A DNA stretch of 64,000 bases from Coriobacteriaceae bacterium (GCA_025993015.1 DAJPFV010000001.1:1178001-1242000); one strand, 5' to 3'; positions 1 to 8,064 are shown, counted from the stretch's first letter. The notes: generated by a model from the sequence alone, not told the origin. Translations and numbers: made by a program.

Positions 1-851
1 TCGATGCCGACCTGGCCGCTGCCACGCAGACCGGTAAGTTTAAGGCCGCGCACCCTGGGCGCTTCTACGACGCCGGCATCGCCGAGAGCAACCTGATGGG
101 TCTTGCCGCCGGCATCGCGACCACGGGCCACGTCGCCTTTGCGAGCACCTTTGCCATGTTCGCCGCCGGCCGCGCGTACGAACAAGTCCGCAATTCCATT
201 GGCTACCCGCACCTCAACGTCAAGATTGGCGCCACGCATGCCGGCATTTCGGTGGGCGAGGACGGCGCCACGCACCAGTGCTGCGAGGATATCGCGCTCA
301 TGCGCACGATTCCGGGTATGACGGTGGTCGTCCCCGCCGACGATGTCGAGGCTCGCGCCTGTGTGCGCGCCGCCTATGAGTTTGAGGGGCCGGTTTACAT
401 GCGCTTCGGCCGCCTGGCAACACCGGTCATCAACGATCACGAGGACTATGAGTTCAAGATTGGTCGCGGTGTGGTCGTGCGCGAGGGGTCCGATGTGACC
501 ATCATCGCTTGTGGTCTTATGGTCGCCGAGGCGCTTGAGGCTGCCGAGGCGCTCGCTGTCGATGGCATCGACGCCGAGGTCATCAATATGCATACCATTA
601 AACCGCTCGACGAGCGCCTGGTGGTCGCCAGCGCAAAGAAGACCGGTCGCGTGGTCACCGCCGAGGAGCATTCGATTATCGGCGGGCTTGGCGAGGCCGT
701 TGCCTCAGTGCTCGCGGAGCAGCATCCAGTGCCGATGCGTCGCGTCGGCGTGCGCGATGTGTACGGTGAGTCCGGCCCTGCGGTTGATTTGCTGCATAAG
801 TACGGTTTGGACGCCGACGGCATCGAAGCCGCGGTCAGGTCCGTGTTGTAA
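1..851 (+). CDS. Transketolase C-terminal subunit (5' partial)
   Basis: The frame is open from the first codon of the window (base 3) and ends at 851, so the start lies upstream. The visible 282 residues hold the pyrimidine-binding domain of transketolase (first ~135 residues, with FYDAGIAESN and a conserved GISVGEDGATHQ stretch) and the transketolase C-terminal domain (~150-280, ending GLDADGIEAAV). The length fits the C-terminal half of a split transketolase, whose TPP-binding N-terminal subunit would be the gene just upstream. It would move two-carbon units between pentose and triose/hexose phosphates in the cytoplasm. The stop is 12 bp before a PTS EIIA gene, so the two are probably co-transcribed. 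1-deoxyxylulose-5-phosphate synthase is a related family, but the length and split arrangement favour transketolase. Confidence 0.9.
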   Translation, partial: DADLAAATQTGKFKAAHPGRFYDAGIAESNLMGLAAGIATTGHVAFASTFAMFAAGRAYEQVRNSIGYPHLNVKIGATHAGISVGEDGATHQCCEDIALMRTIPGMTVVVPADDVEARACVRAAYEFEGPVYMRFGRLATPVINDHEDYEFKIGRGVVVREGSDVTIIACGLMVAEALEAAEALAVDGIDAEVINMHTIKPLDERLVVASAKKTGRVVTAEEHSIIGGLGEAVASVLAEQHPVPMRRVGVRDVYGESGPAVDLLHKYGLDADGIEAAVRSVL

Positions 852-863
852 GGAGGGTTCTAC

Positions 864-1316
864 ATGGGATTTGTATCTGCCAACCAGGTGACGATTGGAC
901 ATGCATCGGCCTCACGCGAGGACGCGCTGCATTATTTGTCCGAGCAGGCTGTTGAGCTTGGCTTTGCCGATGACGCGTCCGCTGTTGAAGCCGCGTTCAT
1001 TGCTCGCGAAAACGAGGCCGAGACTGGCCTCGTCGCCGGGTTTGCCGTTCCGCATGCCAAGAGCGATGCGATTCATACGCCGGGTGTGGCCGTGCTCAAA
1101 CTGGCCGAGCCCGTTGAATGGCCGAGCTTTGATGGCGTACCCGTCGATGTTGCGCTCGCGCTGTACGTGCCCGCCGGCGAGGCTGGAACCACGCACCTGC
1201 GTCTGCTCTCCAAGGCTGCCGTGATGCTGATGGACGCCGGTTTCCGTGACAAGGTGCGCGCGAGCACCGATCCCGTTGAAATTGCGGAGCTCATCAATAG
1301 CGGACTCGAAGACTAG
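864..1316 (+). CDS. PTS sugar transporter subunit IIA (fructose/mannitol type)
   Basis: A 150-residue single-domain EIIA. The conserved active-site segment GLVAGFAVPHAKS places the phosphorylated histidine at residue 64. EIIA takes phosphate from HPr and passes it to an EIIB during sugar uptake. No EIIB or EIIC is in view, so the substrate is unknown. The start has a good AAGGAGG ribosome site 7 bp upstream. Position 12 bp after a transketolase subunit suggests an operon for pentose or pentitol use, or that EIIA regulates it. A terminator follows at 1359-1395. Confidence 0.88.
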   Translation: MGFVSANQVTIGHASASREDALHYLSEQAVELGFADDASAVEAAFIARENEAETGLVAGFAVPHAKSDAIHTPGVAVLKLAEPVEWPSFDGVPVDVALALYVPAGEAGTTHLRLLSKAAVMLMDAGFRDKVRASTDPVEIAELINSGLED

Positions 1317-1358
1317 AACGGTCATCCCGTTCAATCAATTGATCCTTCTCCAAGGAAA

Positions 1359-1395
1359 AGGGCCGCGACGCCGTATGGGTGTCACGGCCCTATTT
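1359..1395 (+). terminator. Intrinsic terminator after EIIA gene
   Basis: GGGCCGCGACGCC pairs imperfectly with GGTGTCACGGCCC, followed by TATTT. It lies 43 bp after the EIIA stop. Confidence 0.7.
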
Positions 1396-1401
1396 GCGTT
1401 T

Positions 1402-1448
1402 CCCCAGATAAAACCTGCCAAAATAAACCTGTTCCTTTTTGGCAGGTT
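1402..1448. repeat. ACCTGCCAAA palindromic repeat, copy 1
   Basis: Contains AAACCTGCCAAAATAAACC and, 20 bp on, TTTTTGGCAGGTT, so the ends pair (AACCTGCCAAA with TTTGGCAGGTT). Four copies occur in the window (also 1900, 5115, 7289), all in gene-free gaps beside terminators. Confidence 0.85.
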
Positions 1449-1456
1449 AATCGGGG

Positions 1457-1477
1457 ACTATTTCACCGCAACTTAGG
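1457..1477. repeat. Half copy of AGTTGCGGTG palindromic repeat
   Basis: ATTTCACCGCAACTT matches one arm of the complete palindromes at 23946-24012 and 55815-55882. It abuts the ACCTGCC repeat and looks like a fusion of two repeat families. Confidence 0.6.
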
Positions 1478-1515
1478 GCACGGTTAGGAAGTGTGCACCT
1501 TAAAGAGTGGAGCCC

Positions 1516-1824
1516 ATGATTAGAGAGGTCGCGCTCGTCTCTCTAAATGTCTCTCTAAAGAGAAGGTTGGTTAGAGAGATAGCATTAGGCAATCTAGCAG
1601 CGAATTCGATATATCTCTCTAAATGTCTCTCTAAAACAAGGCGCTTATCTCTCTAAAGTTAGAGAGATATACGAAACGTTAGAGAGAGATAAATCTATTG
1701 TTTTAGAGAGACGGAATGCCAAAATTCGTCCGTCCGCTACCATCTGCCAAAAATGGAGGATAAAGGACTCATCGAAGTAATGGGTTCGTCGACGAGCCGC
1801 AACCGCCGCTATCGGAAGAAGTAG
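1516..1824 (+). pseudogene. Remnant of a winged-helix C-terminus (AlbA/RecG-like ATP-binding protein)
   Basis: A 46-codon frame from 1516 encodes a Ser-Leu-Asn repeat (VSLNVSLK) and stops. A second frame open from 1693 to 1824 encodes a winged-helix-like tail containing SSVRYHLPKMEDKGLIEV and ending RRYRKK. Such Ser/Leu repeats followed by a winged helix are typical of the C-terminus of AlbA-domain putative transcriptional regulators (family knowledge from memory). No catalytic part is present, so this would be a decayed 3' end. The same bases also form a TTAGAGAGA repeat cluster, so part of the coding signal could be coincidental. Confidence 0.4.
1519..1710. repeat. Cluster of TTAGAGAGA / TCTCTCTAA repeats
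   Basis: About ten copies of TTAGAGAGA or its complement occur within 190 bp in both orientations, including a 22-bp perfect palindrome near 1650 and pairs spaced 12 bp apart. No other part of the window carries this motif. Confidence 0.8.
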
Positions 1825-1899
1825 ATGCAGCCGAATTGCCCCTCTATCGTCTCTCGAAGTTTGATGGGTGCTAGAGGGGCGACTGCCTCGCGATATTTT

Positions 1900-1946
1900 C
1901 CCAAGATAAAACCTGCCAAAACAAACCTGTCCCTTATTGGCAGGTC
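1900..1946. repeat. ACCTGCCAAA palindromic repeat, copy 2
   Basis: Same layout as copy 1: AAAACCTGCCAAAACAAACC followed by TTATTGGCAGGT. Confidence 0.8.
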
Positions 1947-1998
1947 AGTTAACGCAGTCCAGGTTGAGCATATGCGAGCGAGCGGGCTCCGGGTGCGG

Positions 1999-2064
1999 CA
2001 AGGTGGCGTGAAACAAGCGGGCGCTGACCTTTTGGTCGCGCCCGTGAAGTTGAACGTCAGATTG
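1999..2064 (-). ncRNA. Candidate structured RNA motif 3' of larE, copy 1
   Basis: Read on the minus strand: CAATCTGACGTTCAA, a hairpin (GGGCGCGACC / GGTCAGCGCCC, AAAA loop), then TTTCACGCCACCTTG. A second copy lies at 11507-11573, also just after a minus-strand gene. Base changes between the copies keep the hairpin paired, with G-U replacing A-U in the minus-strand RNA. The outer TGACGT and ACGCCA segments could form a second stem. The function is unknown. Confidence 0.5.
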
Positions 2065-2094
2065 CCGTGCCCGGAGCCCGTGCAGCGCCGAGCA

Positions 2095-2121
2095 GTTACG
2101 CCGTTTGTAAAACGGCGTAAC
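2095..2121 (-). terminator. Hairpin abutting the larE stop codon
   Basis: GTTACGCCGTTT and AAACGGCGTAAC are perfect 12-bp arms with a 3-nt loop. There is no U-tract, so it may be an RNA-stabilising hairpin rather than a true terminator. A similar hairpin lies at 11605-11630 after the nitroreductase gene. Confidence 0.5.
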
Positions 2122-3000
2122 CTAAAGGTTCATGTTGCCGTGGATGTAGGGGGTGACCTCGGGGGAGATGTGGCCGCATCCCAGCTCTCGCAGCGCGGAT
2201 TCGATGGCGGCGGGCAACGGGGTCTTGCCCCCGCCGTCGACGGTAGCACCGCCGAGGGCGGCGATCTTGGCGACATCCGCGGGCGCGGCCTCGATATGCA
2301 TGCAGCCGCCGACCAAGCGCGCGCGAACCTGCGCCAGGCCAAGTTCGTGCAGGTAATCCTCGCAGGCGCGGATTAAATCGACCTTCTCGCGCGTAAGCTC
2401 CTCGCCCGTGGGGACGCGCGTGGCAAGACAGGCTCCCGCCGGCAGGTTCCAAACGGGATAGCCCCATGCGCGCAGCAGCTCGCGCTCCTCGTTCTTGGTA
2501 AAGCCGACCTCCATGAGGGGGGAGCGTACGCCGAGCTCTTCTGCCGCTCGCATGCCAGGGCGGTAGTCACCGCGATCGCTTGCATTGCTGCCGTCGATGA
2601 CGGTGGGAAAGCCGAGCGACTTGGCGTGGTTGACGATAGCGGTAAAGCCGGCGTGCTTACAGTGGTAGCAGCGATTGGCGTCGTTGCAGGCTACTTGGGG
2701 GAGCTGCAACTGATCGACCGAAAGATTGAGCACAGGGAGCTTAAAGTGCGGCTCCTCATTGGTTTGCCCGTCAACGGATCGCTCAAACGAAGCCTGTTCA
2801 GGCGTGCCGATGAGCGGCGTGGTGAGGTGGACGAGAAGCGTGCTGGCAGGCATGATGCGGGCGCAGACCGCGGCCAAAAAGCTGCTGTCGACGCCGCCGG
2901 AAAAGCCGATGGCAACGCGTCCGTATGCCAAAAGCAGCTGCTCGAGCTCTGCGAGTTTGTCCTGAAGCTCCTTTGCAGGTGCGGTGGTGTCTGAAAACAT
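2122..3000 (-). CDS. larE: ATP-dependent sacrificial sulfur transferase LarE
   Basis: 292 residues with the PP-loop SGGVDSS at 34-40, the conserved NRCYHCK segment near 110-115, and GACLATRVP with Cys191, which corresponds to the sulfur-donor cysteine of Lactobacillus LarE. LarE adenylates the pyridinium carboxylates and sulfurates them while building the nickel-pincer nucleotide cofactor of lactate racemase and relatives. No larA, larB or larC is next to it here, so the pathway must be completed elsewhere or the protein has another target. The gene is transcribed away from the HAD gene at 3174, with a 173-bp shared upstream gap. Confidence 0.88.
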   Translation of the reverse strand: MFSDTTAPAKELQDKLAELEQLLLAYGRVAIGFSGGVDSSFLAAVCARIMPASTLLVHLTTPLIGTPEQASFERSVDGQTNEEPHFKLPVLNLSVDQLQLPQVACNDANRCYHCKHAGFTAIVNHAKSLGFPTVIDGSNASDRGDYRPGMRAAEELGVRSPLMEVGFTKNEERELLRAWGYPVWNLPAGACLATRVPTGEELTREKVDLIRACEDYLHELGLAQVRARLVGGCMHIEAAPADVAKIAALGGATVDGGGKTPLPAAIESALRELGCGHISPEVTPYIHGNMNL

Positions 3001-3173
3001 GAATCGATCCTTACCAATATGTACTCGGTCAAAAACTATAATCCTACCGGGCTGCTTGTCATAATACTTCTACCTATGTAACGAAAGTGCAATATGGCAT
3101 ATACGTTATATACAAGTTGCCAAATGCGGTAGAGTTGCGGTAATGCGATAGCGAGAGCCGATGGGGGACCGAT

Positions 3174-3824
3174 ATGATCAAGGCTGTTATTTTTGACATG
3201 GATGGAACGCTGGTCGATACCGAGCGTTTGGGCATTAAGGCGTGGAAGGCGGGCACTGCCGAGTTGGGGGTCGCGATTGATGAGGCACTGATCCATCAGT
3301 TTATCGGCCGCACGCTACCCGATGTTATGGACATCCTCGACAAGCATTACGGCAGCCACGAAACCACCGAGGCAGTCTATGTCCGCCACAAGGAGATTCG
3401 CGACGAGATGGTCAAGACCGAACTGGAGCTTAAGGCCGGCGCCGCCGAGTGCATAGACGAGCTGCTGGCTGCGGGCTATCACGTGGGCCTTGCGACGTCA
3501 TCGCGCCTCGCTACGGCCGAGCGCAACCTTAAGATGGTCGGCCTCTTTGACAAGTTTGAGACCGTGACCTGCGGCGAGGACGTTGTGCATGGCAAGCCCG
3601 ACCCCGAGATGTACCTGCTTGCTTGCGAACGCGCGGGCTTTGCCCCCGAGGAGTGCGCCGTGGTCGAGGATTCGCGCAACGGCTGTGTCTCGGGCATCAC
3701 GGCCGGCTGCCATGTCTTTGCTGTGCCCGATATCGTGCCGCTGCCGCAGGACGTGGTGGATGGCTGCGAGGCCGTGCTCGACACGTTGTTCGATCTGGCG
3801 GCGGCGGTCAAGGCCGTACGCTAG
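3174..3824 (+). CDS. HAD family phosphatase / beta-phosphoglucomutase-like
   Basis: 216 residues. The nucleophile motif FDMDGTLVDTE is at residues 7-17, a helical cap follows, then motif II (LATSSR) and the motif III/IV segment KPDPEMYLLA...VVEDSRNG. This is the layout of subclass I HAD hydrolases such as beta-phosphoglucomutase and small-phosphosugar phosphatases. The substrate cannot be told from sequence. A bidirectional terminator at 3869-3907 separates it from the convergent LacI gene. Confidence 0.85.
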   Translation: MIKAVIFDMDGTLVDTERLGIKAWKAGTAELGVAIDEALIHQFIGRTLPDVMDILDKHYGSHETTEAVYVRHKEIRDEMVKTELELKAGAAECIDELLAAGYHVGLATSSRLATAERNLKMVGLFDKFETVTCGEDVVHGKPDPEMYLLACERAGFAPEECAVVEDSRNGCVSGITAGCHVFAVPDIVPLPQDVVDGCEAVLDTLFDLAAAVKAVR

Positions 3825-3868
3825 GCAATTGCGGCGTTGAAGCGAGCGATTGCCCACGTTTGCGTTTA

Positions 3869-3907
3869 AGCAAAAGGGGCCCGGCAATGGTCGGGCCTCT
3901 TTTGCTT
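3869..3907. terminator. Bidirectional terminator between HAD and LacI genes
   Basis: AGCAAAAGGGGCCCG pairs with CGGGCCTCTTTTGCT. The A-run on one side and T-run on the other suit both convergent genes. Confidence 0.85.
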
Positions 3908-3937
3908 AGGCGGAGTTTTGGCATACTGGCCGACGTG

Positions 3938-5050
3938 CTATAGATACGCGCCGAGGTTGATGGCCGTAGCGTCGGTCTGGGTGTTTGCCTGGGTGCTGGC
4001 GCGCTCCAGTAGGAACGGACGTACCAATTCTTGGCGGTTGATATCCTCGGCGGTGGTGGCTGCGGTGACGGTGCGCGCTGCAGAGCCGACGCGGATATGC
4101 TTGGTCTTTGCCGGGGCCTTGTTCTCGATTTGCTCCATGAGCAGTTGGACACCCTTGCGGCCAATCTCGTAGCCCGGGGGCGCTACCGTAGTGAGCGGGA
4201 CCGATCCGCTCCAAGCGAGCGGGTTGCCATCGCAGCCCGCTACGCGTACTTGCCCGGGGACAGAGATGCCCTTGTCGACCAGTGCCGAAACGACACCCGA
4301 GGCCAGCACGTCGGTTAGACCGACGACAAAATCGGGGCGTTCGTCGGCGGGACGCTCGGCGATTTGGCTGCCGATACCATAGCCGTCGGCCGCCGTGTCC
4401 CACTCGCCGGCGTCAATGACTTCGATCTTGATGTCGGGATGTAGGGCGAGCGCCTTATGAATGCCAAGGACGCGCAGGGTGAGTTGCATAAATGCTGCTC
4501 TACCCACAACGGTGATATGGCGTGCACCGCGGGCGATGGCGAGTTCGGCAATGATGCGACCCTGGGCCTCGTTGTCGGCCGCTACGTAGTAGCCGGGCCC
4601 GGAGCAATGGATGTCCAGATGGACGATCGGCACGGGCATCTTGGTCATGGCGGGGTGCCAGTCGGGGGACGCCATGGGCTGAACCATGACGCCGGACATT
4701 TGCGTGCCCATAAAGTAGCGCAGGTAATGGTCCTGGAGAATATCGTCGTTATCGGCGTTGGCGATGAGCAGGTCGTAACCGTGCTTGCGGGCCTCGTTAT
4801 GGGCGCCGCTGGCAATTTGGAGCGAAAAACCGTGGTCGAGACGGGGGAGCACCAGGCCAAAGGACTTGGTGGCGCCGCCCGCGAGCTGACGAGCGCTTTG
4901 GTTGGGCAGGTAGCCAAGGCGATTGATGGTCTCGTTAATGAGCTTGAGGGTCTCGGGGCGCAGCTTTTCGGGATGGTTGAGCGCGTTGGAAACCGTGCCC
5001 AACGAAACCCCGGCCTCGCGCGCGACGTCGCTGATTTTAACCTTTGCCAT
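3938..5050 (-). CDS. LacI family transcriptional regulator
   Basis: 370 residues from the ATG at 5050. The N-terminal LacI helix-turn-helix is clear (ISDVAREAGVSLGTVSNALN), followed by a hinge helix and a periplasmic-binding-protein-like sugar-sensing domain. I chose 5050 over the upstream in-frame start at 5095 because the HTH begins at once and AAGGGG lies 6-11 bp upstream. The C-terminus extends about 25 residues beyond the usual family end. Probably a repressor of sugar-use genes; the target may be unlinked, since only glmS is divergent to it. Confidence 0.88.
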   Translation of the reverse strand: MAKVKISDVAREAGVSLGTVSNALNHPEKLRPETLKLINETINRLGYLPNQSARQLAGGATKSFGLVLPRLDHGFSLQIASGAHNEARKHGYDLLIANADNDDILQDHYLRYFMGTQMSGVMVQPMASPDWHPAMTKMPVPIVHLDIHCSGPGYYVAADNEAQGRIIAELAIARGARHITVVGRAAFMQLTLRVLGIHKALALHPDIKIEVIDAGEWDTAADGYGIGSQIAERPADERPDFVVGLTDVLASGVVSALVDKGISVPGQVRVAGCDGNPLAWSGSVPLTTVAPPGYEIGRKGVQLLMEQIENKAPAKTKHIRVGSAARTVTAATTAEDINRQELVRPFLLERASTQANTQTDATAINLGAYL

Positions 5051-5114
5051 AGCGGCCCCTTTGATGCGTTTCAAGTACAAGCCAGATTGTAGCATCGCCC
5101 GCCCCTAGGGTGTC

Positions 5115-5163
5115 AAAACCTGCCAATTAGGGACAGGTTTATTTTGGCAGGTTTTATCTGGGC
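5115..5163. repeat. ACCTGCCAAA palindromic repeat, copy 3
   Basis: Same element in inverse orientation. It is followed at 5178-5214 by a degenerate CCACCACAAAGG...CGTGGTGG hairpin related to the one at 53380-53420. Confidence 0.8.
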
Positions 5164-5234
5164 AAACGCTGGAGCCCAGGCCACCACAAAGGCGCCTGTA
5201 CCCATCGTGGTGGTTTGGGCATGTGTGCATCGAG

Positions 5235-5256
5235 TGGTATCTAAGTTGAGATACCA
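5235..5256. promoter_or_regulatory. Candidate operator upstream of glmS
   Basis: Perfect inverted repeat TGGTATCT(N6)AGATACCA, with a further half-site-like TGGTATATCA at 5261-5270. It lies about 110 bp before glmS. GntR-type sugar-amine regulators often bind TGGT...ACCA palindromes (family knowledge), but the regulator here is unknown. The rest of the 5051-5367 gap holds repeat copy 3 and a GAGTACAATACTC palindrome near 5285. Confidence 0.5.
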
Positions 5257-5367
5257 CTTCTGGTATATCAGCTTGCGCTTGCGTGAGTACAATACTCGAA
5301 CGTTATACGTCTCAGCGCCCCCTGTGCGTGGACGTCTTGCAGTCACGCGAGCGAAGGGATTTATCCT

Positions 5368-7215
5368 ATGTGCGGAATTGTCGGCTACACCGGCTCTGAT
5401 ATTGCAAAGAACATTCTGGTCACAGGCCTTAAGCGCATGGAGTATCGCGGCTATGACTCCTCGGGCGTCGCGCTCGAGGTGGGCGAGGGCGCCGCGGCGC
5501 ACCTCGACGTTATCCGCCGCGTGGGTAAGGTCGCGGGTCTGGAGAGCGAGCTTTCCAATATCGATAGCGACGCAACCTGCGGTATCGGTCACACCCGTTG
5601 GGCCACTCACGGCAAGCCTTCCGTCGTTAACGCTCATCCCCACACCAGCTGCGACGGTCGCATCGCCATCGTCCACAACGGCATTATCGAGAACTTCGCC
5701 GAACTGCGCGAGGAGCTGGAGGGCCGCGGCCATCACTTTAAGAGCGAGACCGATACGGAGGTCTTCGCGCATCTGATCGAAGAGGCCTATGCCGAGACGC
5801 ACGACCTGATGGCCTCCGTGCGCGAGGCTTGCACCCACGTGGTAGGCGCCTATGGCTTGGCCGCCGTGTGCGCCGACGAGCCTGGCGTGATCGCCGTTGC
5901 CCGCAAGGACTCCCCGATTGTGGTCGGCGTGGGCGAGACCGGCTCCTACGTTGCTTCCGACGTCATCGCGCTCATCGACGCCACCCGCGATGTCGTGGTG
6001 CTCGAGGACGGTCAGTTTGCCAAGCTTACGCCTGCGGGCGTCGAGTACACCGACGAGGCCGGCAATGTCATCGAGCCCAAGGTCACCCACATCGATTGGG
6101 ATCTGGACATGGCCGAAAAGGGCGGCTATCCCGACTTTATGCTCAAGGAGATTCACGAGCAGCCGCGCGTCGTGCGCGACACGCTGGTTGGCCGTATGAC
6201 GCCTGCCGGCGAGCTCGATATCGATGAGCTGGGCCTTTCGCTCGAGGAGCTCAACGATATCGACCGCGTGTATGTGATTGCCTGCGGCACCAGCTACCAT
6301 GCCGGTCTCATCGCCAAGAACCTTATTGAGGGCTGGGCTCGCATTCCTACCGAGGTTGAGGCGGCTAGCGAGTTCCGCTACCGCAACCCCATCATTACGC
6401 CGACGACGCTCGTCGTTGCCGTGTCCCAGTCGGGCGAGACGGCCGATACCCTTGCCGCCATTCGCGATGCGCGCATCAAGGGCGCCAAGGTCTTTGGTAT
6501 TACCAACGTGGTGGGCAGCCCCGTGGCGCGCGAAAGCGACGGCGTTATCTACACCAAGGCCAATAAGGAGATCGCAGTCGCCTCGACCAAGAGCTTCATC
6601 GGTCAGGTCGTGAGCCTCACGCTTTTGGCCTTGCTGCTGGCGCAGGTGAAGTACCGCCTGACCACCAAGCAGACGCGCATGCTGTTTCGCGAGCTTTCCG
6701 ATACGGCCGAGCAGATCCAGTGGATCCTGGATACACAGACCGAGGCCGTGCACGAGGCCGCGCTTGTGTGCAAGGACGCGCAGTCTGCACTGTTCGTGGG
6801 TCGCGGCATGGGCGCCGCCATTTCCTACGAGGGCGCGCTCAAGCTCAAGGAGGTCAGCTACCTACACGCCGAGGCATATGCTGCCGGCGAGATGAAGCAT
6901 GGCCCCATTGCCCTGATCGACCCGGGCTTCCCTGTCATCGCGGTGGCAACCAAGAGCGCAACGTACGATAAGACGGTGTCGAACCTCATGGAGTGCAAGG
7001 CGCGCGGCGCCAAGGTCATCGTCGTTGCTACCGAGGGCGACGAGGAAATCAACAAGATTGCCGACTGCATCATTCGCGTGCCGGCCGTCCGTGACGTGTT
7101 CAGCCCCATCACGGCGAGCGTTCCGCTGCAGCTGCTCGCCCGCGAGGTTGCCATTCTGCGCGGCTGCGACGTCGACCAGCCTCGTAACCTCGCGAAAAGC
7201 GTTACTGTCGAATAA
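5368..7215 (+). CDS. glmS: Glutamine--fructose-6-phosphate aminotransferase (isomerizing)
   Basis: 615 residues, full length. Cys2 of MCGIVGYTG is the N-terminal nucleophile of the class II glutaminase domain (residues 1-~230), and two SIS sugar-isomerase domains follow. The C-terminus DQPRNLAKSVTVE is the family signature. The enzyme makes glucosamine-6-phosphate from fructose-6-phosphate and glutamine, feeding peptidoglycan and teichoic-acid synthesis. It stands alone, with a strong terminator 25 bp after the stop. The leader shows no glmS ribozyme. Confidence 0.96.
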   Translation: MCGIVGYTGSDIAKNILVTGLKRMEYRGYDSSGVALEVGEGAAAHLDVIRRVGKVAGLESELSNIDSDATCGIGHTRWATHGKPSVVNAHPHTSCDGRIAIVHNGIIENFAELREELEGRGHHFKSETDTEVFAHLIEEAYAETHDLMASVREACTHVVGAYGLAAVCADEPGVIAVARKDSPIVVGVGETGSYVASDVIALIDATRDVVVLEDGQFAKLTPAGVEYTDEAGNVIEPKVTHIDWDLDMAEKGGYPDFMLKEIHEQPRVVRDTLVGRMTPAGELDIDELGLSLEELNDIDRVYVIACGTSYHAGLIAKNLIEGWARIPTEVEAASEFRYRNPIITPTTLVVAVSQSGETADTLAAIRDARIKGAKVFGITNVVGSPVARESDGVIYTKANKEIAVASTKSFIGQVVSLTLLALLLAQVKYRLTTKQTRMLFRELSDTAEQIQWILDTQTEAVHEAALVCKDAQSALFVGRGMGAAISYEGALKLKEVSYLHAEAYAAGEMKHGPIALIDPGFPVIAVATKSATYDKTVSNLMECKARGAKVIVVATEGDEEINKIADCIIRVPAVRDVFSPITASVPLQLLAREVAILRGCDVDQPRNLAKSVTVE

Positions 7216-7239
7216 TCGAGTTCCGTTATCCTTACGATT

Positions 7240-7278
7240 AAGGCCCGGCTCCGCGTCATCAGGCGGAGCCGGGGCCTT
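7240..7278 (+). terminator. glmS terminator
   Basis: AAGGCCCGGCTCCGC and GCGGAGCCGGGGCCTT form a long GC-rich stem followed by GTTG. Confidence 0.85.
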
Positions 7279-7288
7279 GTTGCATTTG

Positions 7289-7334
7289 CCCAGATAAAGC
7301 CTGCCAAAATAAACCTGTCCCTTTTTGGCAGGTT
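7289..7334. repeat. ACCTGCCAAA palindromic repeat, copy 4
   Basis: CAGATAAAGCCTGCCAAAAT followed by TTTTTGGCAGGTT. Its last bases run into the stop codon of the GntR gene on the minus strand. Confidence 0.8.
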
Positions 7335-8064
7335 AGCGGAGCTTGCTGGTCTCGAAGTACTTGGGATATTGGTCCAGGACCTCGGTTTGGTTGCGGAACA
7401 TCATATGCAGGTGCTTACTGACCAAAAAGCTTGCCTCGATAGGATCGCGACCGGCGATGGCGCGGCGGATTTGCTTGTGCTCGTTAACAGTCTCCTGATT
7501 GTCGAGCGTCTGCGTAGCGGCGCGCAGCCAGCGGAAGCGCTCCAGGTCGGCATTTGTCTCCTCGAGCCATGACCACACGGTGCTGCGGCACGCAATGCTA
7601 AAGATCATACGGTGCATGAGGTTGTCGCTTAAAAAGAATCCGATGCGATCCTCTTCGGCCATGGCCTTTTCCTGCAGCGCGATGGCACGGTCGAGCTGCC
7701 CGATGCCTGCCGAGGTGGCACGGGCGCAGCACTCCACAATCACCTGTTTTTCCAGGTGTTCGCGGATATAGCAGGCACTCTCGGCAAAGGTGAGGTTGAT
7801 GGGCGAGACATAGGTGCCGCTTTGGGGCACGGTGCGCACTAGACCCTCTTGCGCCAGACGCACCAACGCCTCGCGCACGGGGGTGCGCCCCATATCCAGG
7901 TCGTCGCAAAGCTGTTTGACGCCCAGCTTTTCGCCCGGCTTGTAGTCCAGGTAGACGATTTTGCGTCGAATGGTGTGGTAGGACTGGTCCTGTAGACTCG
8001 TTTCCTGCTCGCCGACGTGCATCGATTCTTCCATAGCGCCTCGCAACTGTTCTATCAAACTCAT
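7333..8064 (-). CDS. GntR family regulator (FadR-like, FCD domain)
   Basis: 243 residues. A GntR winged helix at about 25-95 (KLGVKQLCDDLDMGRTPVRE, then EGLVRTVPQSGTYVS) is followed by an all-helical FCD effector domain. This family usually senses small organic acids. It is divergent from the UPF0324 transporter gene at 8228, with a 163-bp shared gap that should hold its operator, so the transporter is the likely target. Confidence 0.88.
   Translation of the reverse strand: MSLIEQLRGAMEESMHVGEQETSLQDQSYHTIRRKIVYLDYKPGEKLGVKQLCDDLDMGRTPVREALVRLAQEGLVRTVPQSGTYVSPINLTFAESACYIREHLEKQVIVECCARATSAGIGQLDRAIALQEKAMAEEDRIGFFLSDNLMHRMIFSIACRSTVWSWLEETNADLERFRWLRAATQTLDNQETVNEHKQIRRAIAGRDPIEASFLVSKHLHMMFRNQTEVLDQYPKYFETSKLR

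Noticed and set aside
1825..2376. 183-residue plus-strand frame opposite the larE 3' end
   Set aside because: Starts in repeat sequence and becomes an antisense shadow of larE.
5257..5367. glmS ribozyme in the glmS leader
   Set aside because: The leader is short and shows none of the conserved ribozyme core; better explained by promoter and palindromes.
5113..6753. 546-residue minus-strand frame opposite glmS
   Set aside because: Antisense shadow of glmS, running out through a repeat.
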